From: Mesorhizobium sp. M2A.F.Ca.ET.046.03.2.1
GTDB taxonomy: Bacteria > Pseudomonadota > Alphaproteobacteria > Rhizobiales > Rhizobiaceae
Length of the DNA: 64,000 bases
Reading direction: 5' to 3'
Assembly: GCF_003952425.1 (NCBI RefSeq)
Contig: NZ_CP034449.1
Location: 5,754,001 to 5,818,000, forward strand
How positions within the stretch are numbered: the stretch's first letter is position 1; each line of letters opens with the position of its first letter. The notes beneath the pieces were generated by a model. That model saw only the letters and a list, made by a program, of their open reading frames with translations. It ran no database searches and was not told where the DNA came from. Shown one piece after another: positions 1 to 8,684 of the stretch. The translations under genes and the position numbers were made by a program.

Positions 1-394
1 GCTCAAGCCGCACTTCGATCTTCTTATGTGGGCAGAAGCGATCCTCTTCATCTATCCGACCTGGTGGTATGGCCTGCCGGCGATGCTGAAGGGCTGGTTC
101 GACCGTGTCTGGGCGACGGACATCGCCTTCAAGCTGCCGGCCGGCAAGGGGCGGATCACGTCGCTGATGCGGCATGTCACCAAGGTCGGCGTCATCACCA
201 CCTGCGGCGCGCCGACCTGGTGGAGCGTCGTCGTCGGCCAGCCCGGCCGCAAGACGATCCTGCGCGGCATGCGGGCGCTCTGCGCCACGCGCTGCAAGAC
301 GTTCTTCCTGGCGCATTATCTGATGGATTCGTCGACGCCGAAGAGCCGGGCGGCGTTTCTGGGGAAGGTGAGGGCGAGGCTGGAGAGGTTTTGA
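1..394 (+). CDS. NAD(P)H dehydrogenase (quinone)/flavodoxin-fold protein, 3' part
   Basis: The reading frame is open from base 2 and ends at the TGA at 392-394, so the N-terminus lies outside the window. The visible ~130 residues contain the motif YPTWWYGLPAMLKGWFDRV, typical of the flavodoxin-like NAD(P)H:quinone oxidoreductase family (MdaB/YwrO/KefF-like), where this loop contacts FMN or FAD and shapes the active site. Such enzymes carry out two-electron reduction of quinones in the cytoplasm. An internal ATG at 26 exists, but the frame reads coherently through it from upstream, so I treat it as internal. The gene converges on the dehydrogenase gene ending at 1906, with a palindromic repeat and an insertion sequence between them. 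The family is clear; the substrate is unknown. Confidence 0.8.
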   Translation, partial: LKPHFDLLMWAEAILFIYPTWWYGLPAMLKGWFDRVWATDIAFKLPAGKGRITSLMRHVTKVGVITTCGAPTWWSVVVGQPGRKTILRGMRALCATRCKTFFLAHYLMDSSTPKSRAAFLGKVRARLERF

Positions 395-403
395 GCGATT
401 AGC

Positions 404-521
404 GTCCTTCTCCCCGTTCTACGGGGAGAAGATGCCGGCAGGCAGATGAGGGGCGGCGCGAACTTAAAAAGGCGTGGCGCTGCCCCTCATCCTCCCTTCG
501 GGCACCTTCTCCCCGTAGAAC
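404..521. repeat. Rhizobial palindromic repeat (RIME-like), left part, interrupted by IS
   Basis: 408-430 forms a hairpin (CCTTCTCCCCGT, TCT, ACGGGGAGAAG). A second module at 479-521 closely resembles 54602-54644. The module stops at AGAAC (517-521), where the IS begins, and resumes after the IS with AGAACGGGGAGAAGG (1881-1895). Joined without the IS, the halves make a CCTTCTCCCCG / CGGGGAGAAGG stem. Confidence 0.8.
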
Positions 522-1880
522 TGTACAGACTGGGGAGATGGTGGACAGGCGTTCGGAGACATCGTGGACACTTCCCGATCCTTGGATCGGGAGGGATGGA
601 ATGCCGTTTTACGAGGTGTCCATGATGGATCAGAAGCGAGAGTTCGTGGAGTTTGCCTCGCGAGAGTGGGCGAATGTGCGTGAACTTTGTCGACGGTTCG
701 GGATAAGTCCGACGACCGGCTATAAGTGGCTCGAGCGATACCGGTCGGAAGGGCCGGCTGGATTGGTCGAACGATCGCGTCGCCCGCACTTGAGCCCGCA
801 ACGCACCGCTTCGGCAATTGAGGCAAGGGTGTTGCAGGTACGCGACGAGAGCAACGACGTCTGGGGCGGTCGCAAGATCAGACAGGCGATGAAGAGACAT
901 GGCGAACTCGTCATCCCGGCGGCGAGGACGATCACCGCGATCCTGCGTCGTCATGATCGGCTGACGGAGGCGACAGCAGCGCAACATCCGGGACCATGGC
1001 AGCGCTTCGAGCGGGAGGCTCCCAACGAGCTGTGGCAGATTGACTTCAAGGGTCACTTCGCCATCCATGGCGGGCGCTGCCATCCGCTCACCACGCTCGA
1101 CGATCACTCGCGCTTCAACCTGGTGCTGTCCGCCTGCGGCGACGAGCAGGGCCGGACGGTACGCCGGGAGCTGGAGATTACCTTTCGCCGCTATGGCTTG
1201 CCGCTGGCGATGCTGATGGACGGCGGCTCGCCGTGGAGCGATTCCGGCGGTGAGCCTTACACCGGCTTCAGCGTCTGGCTGTTGCGGCTCGGCATCCGCG
1301 TGCTGCACGGTCGGCCGCGCCATCCGCAGACCCAAGGCAAGGAAGAACGCTTCCATCGCACACTCAAGGCCGAGGTGATCAACGGGCGAAGCTTCGGCGA
1401 TCTCGCCGAGTGCCAGCGAGCCTTCGATCGGTGGCGCCCGCGCTATAACTACGAACGACCACACGAAGCACTCGACATGGCCACGCCGGCCGAGCGCTAC
1501 CGGCCGAGCCCGCGCAGCTTTCCCGACGTCCTGCCCGCGATCGAGTACGCACCGGGCGACCAGGTTCGCAAGGTCGACAGTGATGGCTTCATCAGCTTCA
1601 GGAACCGACCCTGGCGACTCGGCAAGGCATTCCGCGGCGAGCTGGTGGCGCTTCGCCCGACCGTCGAGGATGGTGTCTTCAGCGTGCACTACTGCTCGCA
1701 TCGAATTGCCACCCTGAACCTACGTCAGGGCGCAAGCGAGACCTGTGGACTTGTGGACAACGCTGAGCGTTGCCCACAGGGTCCACAGGCCGAACAACAA
1801 AAACAACCCAGCAGTTCGTGATGAACAAAAGCGTCCACGATGTCCCCGAACACCCGTTCACCTTGTCTCCAGCACAAACA
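522..1880 (+). mobile_element. IS481-family-like insertion sequence, complete
   Basis: The element is 1359 bp. Its ends are imperfect 48-bp terminal inverted repeats, 522-569 and 1833-1880, which align without gaps. The inner 11 bases (GACATCGTGGA on the left and its complement on the right) are identical and the outer bases diverge. Both ends begin TGT. The element is flanked by a 5-bp direct repeat AGAAC (517-521 and 1881-1885), taken as the target-site duplication. It contains one DDE transposase gene and no passenger genes. Intact ends, intact ORF and a preserved duplication suggest a fairly recent insertion. Confidence 0.88.
601..1821 (+). CDS. IS481 family transposase (DDE)
   Basis: The 406-residue protein catalyses cut-and-paste or copy-out transposition of the surrounding element. 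An N-terminal helix-turn-helix (about residues 22-50, with CRRFGISPTTGYKWLERY) is followed by an rve/integrase-type catalytic domain. The candidate DDE triad is D148 (in WQIDFKG), D207 (in LMDGGSPW) and E249 (in GKEERFHRTL). ATG 601 is preferred because GGGAGGGA precedes it at normal spacing and because homologues start M-P-x-x-E-V-S. An in-frame ATG at 538 lies inside the terminal repeat and is unlikely. A 404-codon open frame on the opposite strand (487-1701) is a shadow. The gene looks intact and possibly active. Confidence 0.9.
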   Translation: MPFYEVSMMDQKREFVEFASREWANVRELCRRFGISPTTGYKWLERYRSEGPAGLVERSRRPHLSPQRTASAIEARVLQVRDESNDVWGGRKIRQAMKRHGELVIPAARTITAILRRHDRLTEATAAQHPGPWQRFEREAPNELWQIDFKGHFAIHGGRCHPLTTLDDHSRFNLVLSACGDEQGRTVRRELEITFRRYGLPLAMLMDGGSPWSDSGGEPYTGFSVWLLRLGIRVLHGRPRHPQTQGKEERFHRTLKAEVINGRSFGDLAECQRAFDRWRPRYNYERPHEALDMATPAERYRPSPRSFPDVLPAIEYAPGDQVRKVDSDGFISFRNRPWRLGKAFRGELVALRPTVEDGVFSVHYCSHRIATLNLRQGASETCGLVDNAERCPQGPQAEQQKQPSSS

Positions 1881-1896
1881 AGAACGGGGAGAAGGA
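1881..1896. repeat. RIME-like repeat, right remnant after the IS
   Basis: AGAACGGGGAGAAGG is the continuation of the palindrome cut at 521 by the IS. Its first five bases are the duplicated target. It ends about 10 bp from the stop codon of the next minus-strand gene. Confidence 0.75.
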
Positions 1897-1905
1897 AAGA
1901 CTGCG

Positions 1906-4353
1906 CTACATCTTCACCCGTTCCGCCTTCGGATCATACATCGGCTTCAGCGATGCCTCCGCCGCGAAGCGTTCTCCTGCGATCTCCACCTCGTAGGAAG
2001 AACCCAGCACGTCCGCCTCGCTCTCACCCTCACAGGGCACATAGCCGAGCCCGATCGCGCCGCCGAGGTGGTGTCCGTAATTGCCTGAGGTGATCGGGCC
2101 AACAATCCGGCCGTCGCGCAGAATGGCCTCGTTGTGGAACAGAAGGGGCTGAGGATCCTTCAGGCGGAACTGCACCAGCCGCCGCGACAGGCCGGCTTCC
2201 TTCTTCCGGAGCACCGCATCGCGGCCGATGAAGCCGGCTTTGCTGGTCTTCACCGCGAAGCCCAGGCCCGCCTCCAGCACATTCTCCTCGTCGGTGATGT
2301 CGTGGCCGAAATGGCGGAAGGCTTTTTCGATGCGGCAGGAATCGAGCGTGTGCAAGCCGCAGAGCTTCAGGCCGACATCGGCGCCGGCCTCGGCGATCGC
2401 CTCGAAGACATGGGCGGCTTGCTCGGTCGAGACATAGAGCTCCCAGCCGAGTTCACCGACATAGGTGACGCGGTGGGCGCGGGCCAGCCCCATGCCGATC
2501 TCGATCTCCTGGAAGGTGCCGAACGGATTGACCTCGTTGGAGAAATCGTTCGGGCTGACTTTCTGGATCAGTTTTCGCGCCTCCGGCCCCATCACGCAGA
2601 TCACGGCTTCGGCGGCGGTGACGTCGGTGATGACGACGAACTCCTCGGCGACATGCTTTCTCAGCCAGGCAAGGTCGCGCTGCAGCGTGGCGCCCGGCAC
2701 GACCAGGAAATATGCCGTTTCCGACAGCCGCGTCACGGTGAGGTCGCTCTCGATGCCACCCTTGGCGTTGAGCATCTGGGTGTAGACGATCCTGCCTGGT
2801 GCCACGTCCATGTCGTTGGCGCAGAGCCGCTGCAGGAAGGCGCAGGCATCGCGGCCCTCCACACGGATCTTGCCGAAGGAGGTCATGTCGAACAGGCCGA
2901 CGCCGTTCCGCACCGCGAGATGCTCCTCGCGCTGGTTTTCGAACCAGTTCTGCCGCTTCCAGGAATAGCGGTATTCGCGCTCCTGGCCTTCGCGGGCGAA
3001 CCAGTTGGCGCGCTCCCAGCCGGCGACTTCGCCGAAGACGGCGCCGCGCGCTTTGAGATGCTCGTGCAGCGGCGAACGGCGCACGCCTCGCGAGGTCGCC
3101 ATCTGGCGGTAAGGGAAATGGTCGGCATAAAGCAGGCCGAGCGTTTCCGAGACCCGCTCCTTGAGGTAGCGGCGGTTCTTCTGGAACGGCTGGGCGCGGC
3201 GGATGTCGACCTCCCAGAGGTCGAAAGGCGCCTCGCCGTCGTTGATCCATTGTGCCAGCGCCATGCCAGCCCCGCCCGAGGAGACGATGCCGATCGAATT
3301 GTAGCCGGTCGCCATCCAGTAGCCGGAAAGCTCGGGCGCTTCGCCCAGGTAATAGCGGTCGTCGGGCGTGAAACTCTCGGGGCCGTTGAAGAAGGTGTGG
3401 ATGCCTGCGGTGCCCAGCATCGGCATGCGGTTGACGCCCATTTCAAGGATCGGCTCGAAATGATCCATGTCCTCGGGCAGCTGATCGAAGCAGAAATCCT
3501 CGCGGATGCCGTCCATGCCCCAGGGTTTTGCGACCGGCTCGAAGGCGCCGAGCATCATCTTGCCGGCGTCCTCCTTGTAGTAGGCGCATTCATCCGGGAC
3601 GCGCAGCACCGGAAGACGGGAGAGGCCCGGGATCGGCTCGGTGACGAGATAGAAATGCTCGCAGGCATGCAGCGGGATGGTGACGCCGTTCTGCCGTCCC
3701 AACTCGCGCGCCCACATGCCGGCGCAGTTGACGATGATGTCGGTCTCGATCGTGCCCTGATCCTCGCCCTGCGCCCAGGAGACCCCGGAGACGCGGCCGT
3801 TCCTGGTGTGGACCTTGGTGACCTTGACGTTCTCGATGATGGTCGCGCCGCGCTGGCGCGCGCCCTTGGCAAGCGCCATGGCGATGTTGGCCGGGTCGCA
3901 CTGGCCGTCGAGCGGCAGATGCACCGCGCCGACCACGTCCGAGACATTGAGATGCGGATACATCTCCTTGACCTCGCGCGGCGAAATCTCGCGCACGTCG
4001 ACATCGAAGGCGCGGGCAAGCGAGGCCTGCCGAAAGATCTCGTGCTTGCGCTCCTCGGTCAGCGCGACGGTGATCGAGCCGACCTGGCGCATGCCGGTGC
4101 CGACATCGGTCTCGGCCTCGAGCTTGACGTAGAGGTCGGCCGAGTATTTCGCCAGCCGCGTCATGTTCTGCGAGGCGCGCAGCTGGCCGATCAGGCCGGC
4201 CGCATGCCAAGTGGTGCCCGAGGTGAGCTGCTTGCGCTCCAGGAGCACGATGTCGGTCCAGCCGAGCTTCGCCAGGTGATAGGCGACCGAGCAGCCGGAG
4301 ACGCCGCCGCCGATGATGACGGCGCGGGCTTTTGTCGGAACAGTCTTGGTCAT
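1906..4353 (-). CDS. FAD-dependent dimethylglycine/sarcosine dehydrogenase-like protein
   Basis: The 815-residue protein belongs to the two-domain DMGDH/SARDH family. It has an N-terminal FAD oxidoreductase (DAO) half with the dinucleotide motif IIGGGVSGCS at about residues 13-22, an FAO_M linker, and a C-terminal GcvT-like folate-binding half from about residue 480. Family members oxidatively demethylate N-methyl glycines and pass the methyl carbon to tetrahydrofolate. The open frame continues upstream without ATG logic, but ATG 4353 is the natural start: it overlaps the aminotransferase stop as ATGA and begins right before the FAD motif. It is the last gene of the overlapping operon 7984-1906. 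The substrate (dimethylglycine, sarcosine or another N-methyl amino acid) cannot be read from sequence. Confidence 0.85.
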   Translation of the reverse strand: MTKTVPTKARAVIIGGGVSGCSVAYHLAKLGWTDIVLLERKQLTSGTTWHAAGLIGQLRASQNMTRLAKYSADLYVKLEAETDVGTGMRQVGSITVALTEERKHEIFRQASLARAFDVDVREISPREVKEMYPHLNVSDVVGAVHLPLDGQCDPANIAMALAKGARQRGATIIENVKVTKVHTRNGRVSGVSWAQGEDQGTIETDIIVNCAGMWARELGRQNGVTIPLHACEHFYLVTEPIPGLSRLPVLRVPDECAYYKEDAGKMMLGAFEPVAKPWGMDGIREDFCFDQLPEDMDHFEPILEMGVNRMPMLGTAGIHTFFNGPESFTPDDRYYLGEAPELSGYWMATGYNSIGIVSSGGAGMALAQWINDGEAPFDLWEVDIRRAQPFQKNRRYLKERVSETLGLLYADHFPYRQMATSRGVRRSPLHEHLKARGAVFGEVAGWERANWFAREGQEREYRYSWKRQNWFENQREEHLAVRNGVGLFDMTSFGKIRVEGRDACAFLQRLCANDMDVAPGRIVYTQMLNAKGGIESDLTVTRLSETAYFLVVPGATLQRDLAWLRKHVAEEFVVITDVTAAEAVICVMGPEARKLIQKVSPNDFSNEVNPFGTFQEIEIGMGLARAHRVTYVGELGWELYVSTEQAAHVFEAIAEAGADVGLKLCGLHTLDSCRIEKAFRHFGHDITDEENVLEAGLGFAVKTSKAGFIGRDAVLRKKEAGLSRRLVQFRLKDPQPLLFHNEAILRDGRIVGPITSGNYGHHLGGAIGLGYVPCEGESEADVLGSSYEVEIAGERFAAEASLKPMYDPKAERVKM

Positions 4354-5531
4354 GCGGCCTCGCGGCGGTAGTTGGAAGCGAAGCGGCGCAGGCGAAGCGC
4401 TGCTTCCTTGAGGATGGGCTCGGGCTGGCAGAGGCTGATGCGGATGTGCCCGGCGGCGGCCTCGCCGAAGCTCGATCCGGGCATGACGCCGACCTTCTCC
4501 TTGTCGAGCAGGCCCCAGGCGAATTTCTCGTCGTCGGGCTCGATGGCGGAGATATCGAGCATGACATACACGCCGCCTTCCGAGCCGTGCACGGTGACGT
4601 CGTTCATGCCGCGTATGGCATCCAGCATCAGGGCGCGGCGCGCGGCGTAGCGTTCGGCGATCTCTTTCACGCCATAGTGGTTCTCGAGCGCTTCGGCGCA
4701 GGCGATCGAGATGAAGGCCGGCAGGCCGTAGGTTGTCACGAGGTTGAGGTCGGTCAGCAGCCGGATCATCTCCGTCGGGCCGGTCAGCCAGCCCATGCGC
4801 CATCCCGTCATGCCGTGGCTTTTCGACATCGAGTTGATGACCAGCGTGCGCTCGGCCATGCCGGGCAGCGAGCGCGGCGAGATATGCTTGCCGCCACCGA
4901 GCGTCCAGTAGACCTCGTCGGACAGCAGCCAGAGATCGTGCTCCTTGCAGATCGCGGCCAGTTCTTCCAGCCGCTCGCGCGAATAGACAGCACCGGTCGG
5001 GTTGTTCGGCGTATTGATCAGAATGGCGCGGGTGTTGGGCTTCAGCGCGGCACGGATCATGTCCGCGCGGGGCTGGAACCCGTCCTCCGCCGGCGTCTCG
5101 ACCACGGTGAAGGTCGCACCGGCGGCGCTGAAGGTGTTGGGGTAGGTGGCGTAGTAGGGCGCCACGACGATGGCGTGGTCGCCAGGATCGAGCACGGTCT
5201 GCACCGCGGCGTAGAGCGCAGCCTGGCCGCCTTGCGTGGCGATGATTTCGTCCGGTTCCGTCTCGCTGCCGGTGCAGGCGGTGGATGCCGCCGCCATCGC
5301 CTTGCGCAGGCGCGGCAGGCCGGGCAGCGGCGTATAATGATGGTTGCTGCCGCGCACGGCTTTGACGCAGGCTTCGATCGTTTCCGAGGGCGTGTCGAAG
5401 TCGTGGTCGCCGACCGACAGCATGATGATGTCCTCGCCGGCCTGCTGGCGCGCCCAGGCGGCCGAATGGACCTCCCAACCGTCCTTGCCCGAAGGAACGA
5501 TAGCGGCAATGCGCTTCGATGGTGTTGGCAT
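4350..5531 (-). CDS. PLP-dependent class I/II aminotransferase
   Basis: The 393-residue protein is a fold-type I aminotransferase of the aspartate/methionine aminotransferase superfamily. NTPNNPTGA is the conserved substrate/PLP loop, and the Schiff-base lysine lies in SMSKSHGMTGWRMGW. ATG 5531 is chosen over the upstream in-frame start at 5564, because it overlaps the preceding stop as TGATG and leaves the usual N-terminus. The gene is translationally coupled on both sides (1-nt and 4-nt overlaps) to two DMGDH-like flavoproteins, so it probably acts in the same catabolic route, for example on an amino acid released by demethylation. The substrate is not known. Confidence 0.85.
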   Translation of the reverse strand: MPTPSKRIAAIVPSGKDGWEVHSAAWARQQAGEDIIMLSVGDHDFDTPSETIEACVKAVRGSNHHYTPLPGLPRLRKAMAAASTACTGSETEPDEIIATQGGQAALYAAVQTVLDPGDHAIVVAPYYATYPNTFSAAGATFTVVETPAEDGFQPRADMIRAALKPNTRAILINTPNNPTGAVYSRERLEELAAICKEHDLWLLSDEVYWTLGGGKHISPRSLPGMAERTLVINSMSKSHGMTGWRMGWLTGPTEMIRLLTDLNLVTTYGLPAFISIACAEALENHYGVKEIAERYAARRALMLDAIRGMNDVTVHGSEGGVYVMLDISAIEPDDEKFAWGLLDKEKVGVMPGSSFGEAAAGHIRISLCQPEPILKEAALRLRRFASNYRREAA

Positions 5532-7984
5532 CAGGCTCTCAGCCTCTCGTTCTTCGGATCCCACAGAGGCTCGTCCTTCTGGACGACAGCTTTGAAGCGA
5601 TCGCCAAAAATCTCGACCTCGACCGCAGTGCCCGGCTCGGTCAGATCGGTGCGCAGCATGCCGAGCGCGATCGACTTGCCGACGCGGTGGCCCCAGCCGC
5701 CCGAGGTCGTCTCGCCGACGATCCTGCCGTCATGCCAGAGCGTCGACATATAGGGCGCGTCGCAGTCGCCGGGGTTCTCGACGACCAGCGTGACGAAGCG
5801 CTTCTTCACGCCTTGCTGTTTCTCATTGAGCAAGGCCGCCTTGCCGCGGAAATCGGGCTTGTCCCATTTGACGAAGCGCTCCAGCCCGCCCTGCAGGATC
5901 GAATAGTCGGTCGAAAGATCGCCCTTCCAGGCGCGGTAGCCTTTTTCGAGCCGCAGCGAATCCAGCGCATACATGCCGAACGGCTTCAGGCCATGTTTTT
6001 GGCCGGCGGCCCAGACGGCATCGAAGACAGCGAGCGTATCGGCGACCTTGCTGTGGATCTCCCAGCCGAGCTCGCCGGCGAAGGAGACGCGCACCAGCTT
6101 CGCCCAGCGCCCGGCAATCGTCGTTTCCTGATGCGTGAGCCAGGGCTGCGAGAGATCGGCGTCGCAAAGCTCCGCCAGGATTTTGCGCGAATTCGGGCCG
6201 GCGAGGATCTGGGTCGAGTATTCCTCGGTACGGTCGGTCAGGGTGAAAGCCGCATCGGCAGGCATGCGCGACTTCAGCCATTCGAAGTCGTGCCATTGCG
6301 CCACCGCGGCAGTGATCAGCGTCATCAGGTCTTCGCGGTGACGCACCACCGACATTTCGGTGACGATGCGGCCCTTGTCGTCCGCGAAATAGACGAGCCC
6401 GATGCGGCCGGGTTTTGGCACCAGGCCGGTGACCTGCAGCGCCAGCCAGTCGGCTGCGCCCGAACCTTCGAGGTTGAAGCGCGAGAAGCCGGGCAGATCG
6501 AGGATGCCTGCAGCGTCGCGCACGGCGAGGCATTCCTCGCGCACGGCGCGCTGCCACGGCCCGTCACGGCGGAAGGTCAGCGTCGCTTCCTCGGAGGTGT
6601 CGTCGCCGGGCCTCGCATACCAGGTGGCGCGTTCCCAGCCATTATAGGCGTCGAACTGGCCGCCCAGCGCCTTGACGCGCTCATGCAGCGGCGAAAGCTT
6701 GCGGTTGCGCCCCTCCGGCCAGGCATGGCGCGGGAACTGGATGGCGTATTCGTTGCCGTAGATCTCCATCCCCTTGGCGACGCAATAATCGGGTGCCGAG
6801 GCGAAGCTGGTGAAGCGGCGCGGGTCGCAAGACCACATGTCCCATTCGGTCTGGCCCTCCGTGACCCATTCGGCCAGCACCTTGCCGGCGCCGCCGCCTT
6901 GCGCGATGCCGAAGGTGAAGACGCAGGCCTCGAAGGCGTTGGGCACGCCGGGCATCGGCCCGATCAGCGGGTTGCCGTCGGGCGCATAAGGGATCGGCCC
7001 GTTGATCACCTTGGAGAGGCCGGCCGTGCCGAGGATCGGCACGCGGGCGACGGCGTCGGCGAGATAGTGCTCGAGACGGTCGAGATCGTCGGGGAAGAGC
7101 TGGAAGGAGAAATCCTCCGGCATCGGATCGTTGTGGGTCGCCCAATGCGCGCGGCAATTGCGCTCATAGGGGCCGAGATTCATGCCGCTCTTTTCCTGGC
7201 GCAGGTAGTAGGAGGTATCGACGTCGCGCAGCAGCGGCAGCTTATGGCCCTGCTCCTTCGTCCAGGCGGCGAGCTCAGGGATCTCCTCAAACAATATGTA
7301 CTGATGGCTCATCACCATCATCGGCACGTCGCGGCCGAACATCTTTCCAACCTCGGCGGCGCGGTAGCCGGCGGCGTTGATGACGATCTCGCAGCGGATT
7401 TCGCCTTGCGGTGTTTCGACCACCCATTCGCCGTTCTCGCGGCGCACGCCGCTGACCGGGCAGAAACGGATGATTTTCGCGCCCATGTCGCGCGCGCCCT
7501 TGGCCAGCGCCTGAGTCAGCTGCGCCGGGTCGATGTCGCCGTCGCTCGGATCATAGAGCGCGCCCTTCAGCTCATGCGTCTCGATGAAGGGGTAGCGTCG
7601 CTTGATCTCGTCGAGGCCGACCACGTCGATGTCCATGCCCTGGTAGCGGCCCATGCCCTTGGCGCGCTGGAATTCCTGCATGCGTTCGCTGGTGTGGGCG
7701 AGTCGGAGCGAGCCGGTGACATGGTAGTTCATCGGATAGTCGACGGCCCCAGCCAGGCCCCGGTAGAGCTCGGTGGAATAGCGCTGCATGTTCATCAGCG
7801 ACCAGGACGAGGAGAAGGTCGGCACGTTGCCGGCGGCATGCCAGGTTGAGCCAGAGGTCAGCTCGTTCTTTTCCAGAAGCACGCAGTCTGTCCAGCCCGC
7901 CTTGCACAGATGATAAAGCGACGAGCAGCCGACGACACCGCCTCCGATGATCACCACGCGTGCCGTGGTCGGCAAACCGGCCAT
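5531..7984 (-). CDS. FAD-dependent dimethylglycine/sarcosine dehydrogenase-like protein
   Basis: The 817-residue protein is a second member of the DMGDH/SARDH family. It has the FAD motif VVIIGGGVVGCSSLYHL near residues 9-25, the FAO_M region, and a GcvT plus GcvT-C half from about residue 470. ATG 7984 is supported by a GAGGAG ribosome site about 7 nt upstream; the longer open frame to 8083 runs through a palindrome and a repeat and is unlikely to be coding. Its stop overlaps the aminotransferase start by one base. It is similar in build to the 1906-4353 protein but clearly divergent, which suggests different N-methyl substrates rather than a recent duplication. An HTH-cupin regulator lies directly upstream on the same strand. 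Confidence 0.87.
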   Translation of the reverse strand: MAGLPTTARVVIIGGGVVGCSSLYHLCKAGWTDCVLLEKNELTSGSTWHAAGNVPTFSSSWSLMNMQRYSTELYRGLAGAVDYPMNYHVTGSLRLAHTSERMQEFQRAKGMGRYQGMDIDVVGLDEIKRRYPFIETHELKGALYDPSDGDIDPAQLTQALAKGARDMGAKIIRFCPVSGVRRENGEWVVETPQGEIRCEIVINAAGYRAAEVGKMFGRDVPMMVMSHQYILFEEIPELAAWTKEQGHKLPLLRDVDTSYYLRQEKSGMNLGPYERNCRAHWATHNDPMPEDFSFQLFPDDLDRLEHYLADAVARVPILGTAGLSKVINGPIPYAPDGNPLIGPMPGVPNAFEACVFTFGIAQGGGAGKVLAEWVTEGQTEWDMWSCDPRRFTSFASAPDYCVAKGMEIYGNEYAIQFPRHAWPEGRNRKLSPLHERVKALGGQFDAYNGWERATWYARPGDDTSEEATLTFRRDGPWQRAVREECLAVRDAAGILDLPGFSRFNLEGSGAADWLALQVTGLVPKPGRIGLVYFADDKGRIVTEMSVVRHREDLMTLITAAVAQWHDFEWLKSRMPADAAFTLTDRTEEYSTQILAGPNSRKILAELCDADLSQPWLTHQETTIAGRWAKLVRVSFAGELGWEIHSKVADTLAVFDAVWAAGQKHGLKPFGMYALDSLRLEKGYRAWKGDLSTDYSILQGGLERFVKWDKPDFRGKAALLNEKQQGVKKRFVTLVVENPGDCDAPYMSTLWHDGRIVGETTSGGWGHRVGKSIALGMLRTDLTEPGTAVEVEIFGDRFKAVVQKDEPLWDPKNERLRA

Positions 7985-8001
7985 GTTTTTCTCCTCAAGT
8001 T

Positions 8002-8025
8002 CAAAGCGCGACATGTCGCGCTTTG
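8002..8025. promoter_or_regulatory. 24-bp perfect palindrome in the leader of the DMGDH operon
   Basis: The 12-bp arm CAAAGCGCGACA is followed immediately by its exact complement, with no spacer, 17 nt upstream of ATG 7984 and just outside the GAGGAG ribosome site. It could be an operator for the adjacent HTH-cupin protein or an RNA hairpin. A spacerless perfect palindrome favours a dimeric repressor site, but this is inference. Confidence 0.55.
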
Positions 8026-8032
8026 CTTCCTT

Positions 8033-8084
8033 TGATGCATGCCGTTGCCCCAAAACCGCTGGACACTTTTGGGCGGCATGCAAT
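8033..8084. repeat. Rhizobial intergenic repeat (CCCCAAAACCG type), copy 1
   Basis: Outer arms ATGCATGCCG and CGGCATGCA enclose an inner CCAAAA / TTTTGG stem. The same module recurs near 15277-15320, 34511-34560, 44832-44880 and 57549-57600. It lies between the HTH-cupin gene and the dehydrogenase operon. Confidence 0.8.
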
Positions 8085-8086
8085 GT

Positions 8087-8674
8087 TCAATATACCGGTG
8101 GTGAAACCACCCAGATCACCACGGCCGGCTCGGTGCCCGGATTGCGCCAGCGATATGGCTTGCCCTCGAAGCGAAACGAGTCGCCTTCGCCAAGCCGATG
8201 CCAGACGCCCGCGATCTCGATGTCGAACAGTCCAGAGACGATGTATCCGGCCTCCTCGGTCGGCCGAAGTGCTGCGGCCTTCATCTCGGCGCCGGGCGCG
8301 AACACCGAGCGCACTACCTCGAAACTACCGCCGAGATCGGGCGACAGAAGCTCCTCCACCAGACCCGTTTCGCTTGTGCCAAGCACGCGGCGGCGACCGG
8401 CGCGCACGATCACCCCACGTTCTTCCTCAGCGGGCACGTCATGACTGAAGAACAGGCTGATCGGCACATCGAAGAGATCGGCGAAGGCCCGCAAGTCGCC
8501 GACCGAAGGCACCGAGAGGCCGCGCTCGACCTGGCTGACCCAACCCACCGAACGGCCCAACTTGAGCGCAATTTCACTGAGCGTGAGGCCGCGCGCTTTG
8601 CGGAGCGCGCGGATGTCGCCGGCCAGCAGCCGGTCGCCATTGTCCTGCTCAGATCTGGCTGTGGTCGAGCTCAA
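8087..8674 (-). CDS. XRE family transcriptional regulator with cupin domain
   Basis: The 195-residue protein has an N-terminal HTH_3 domain (about residues 18-75, with LTLSEIALKLGRSVGWVSQVERG) and a C-terminal cupin_2 domain (about 115-190, with the GYIVSG and WRNPGTEP strands). Members of this family (PuuR-like) sense small amines or amino acids through the cupin and repress catabolic operons. The start is a TTG at 8674 with GAGAAG upstream; no in-frame ATG fits. It stands immediately upstream of, and in the same direction as, the DMGDH/aminotransferase operon, which is its likely target. AT-rich repeated motifs at 8685-8746 are candidate autoregulatory sites. Confidence 0.88.
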   Translation of the reverse strand: MSSTTARSEQDNGDRLLAGDIRALRKARGLTLSEIALKLGRSVGWVSQVERGLSVPSVGDLRAFADLFDVPISLFFSHDVPAEEERGVIVRAGRRRVLGTSETGLVEELLSPDLGGSFEVVRSVFAPGAEMKAAALRPTEEAGYIVSGLFDIEIAGVWHRLGEGDSFRFEGKPYRWRNPGTEPAVVIWVVSPPVY

Positions 8675-8684
8675 AAGCTTCTCG

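Noticed and set aside
487..1701. 404-codon open frame opposite the transposase gene
   Set aside because: Shadow frame of a GC-rich gene; no recognisable domain, while the plus strand has a full DDE transposase.
2134..4371. 745-codon plus-strand open frame
   Set aside because: Antisense of the DMGDH-like gene; composition typical of a GC-rich shadow (many A, R, G, H, D), no motifs.
5519..7849. 776-codon plus-strand open frame
   Set aside because: Antisense of the second DMGDH-like gene, same reasoning.
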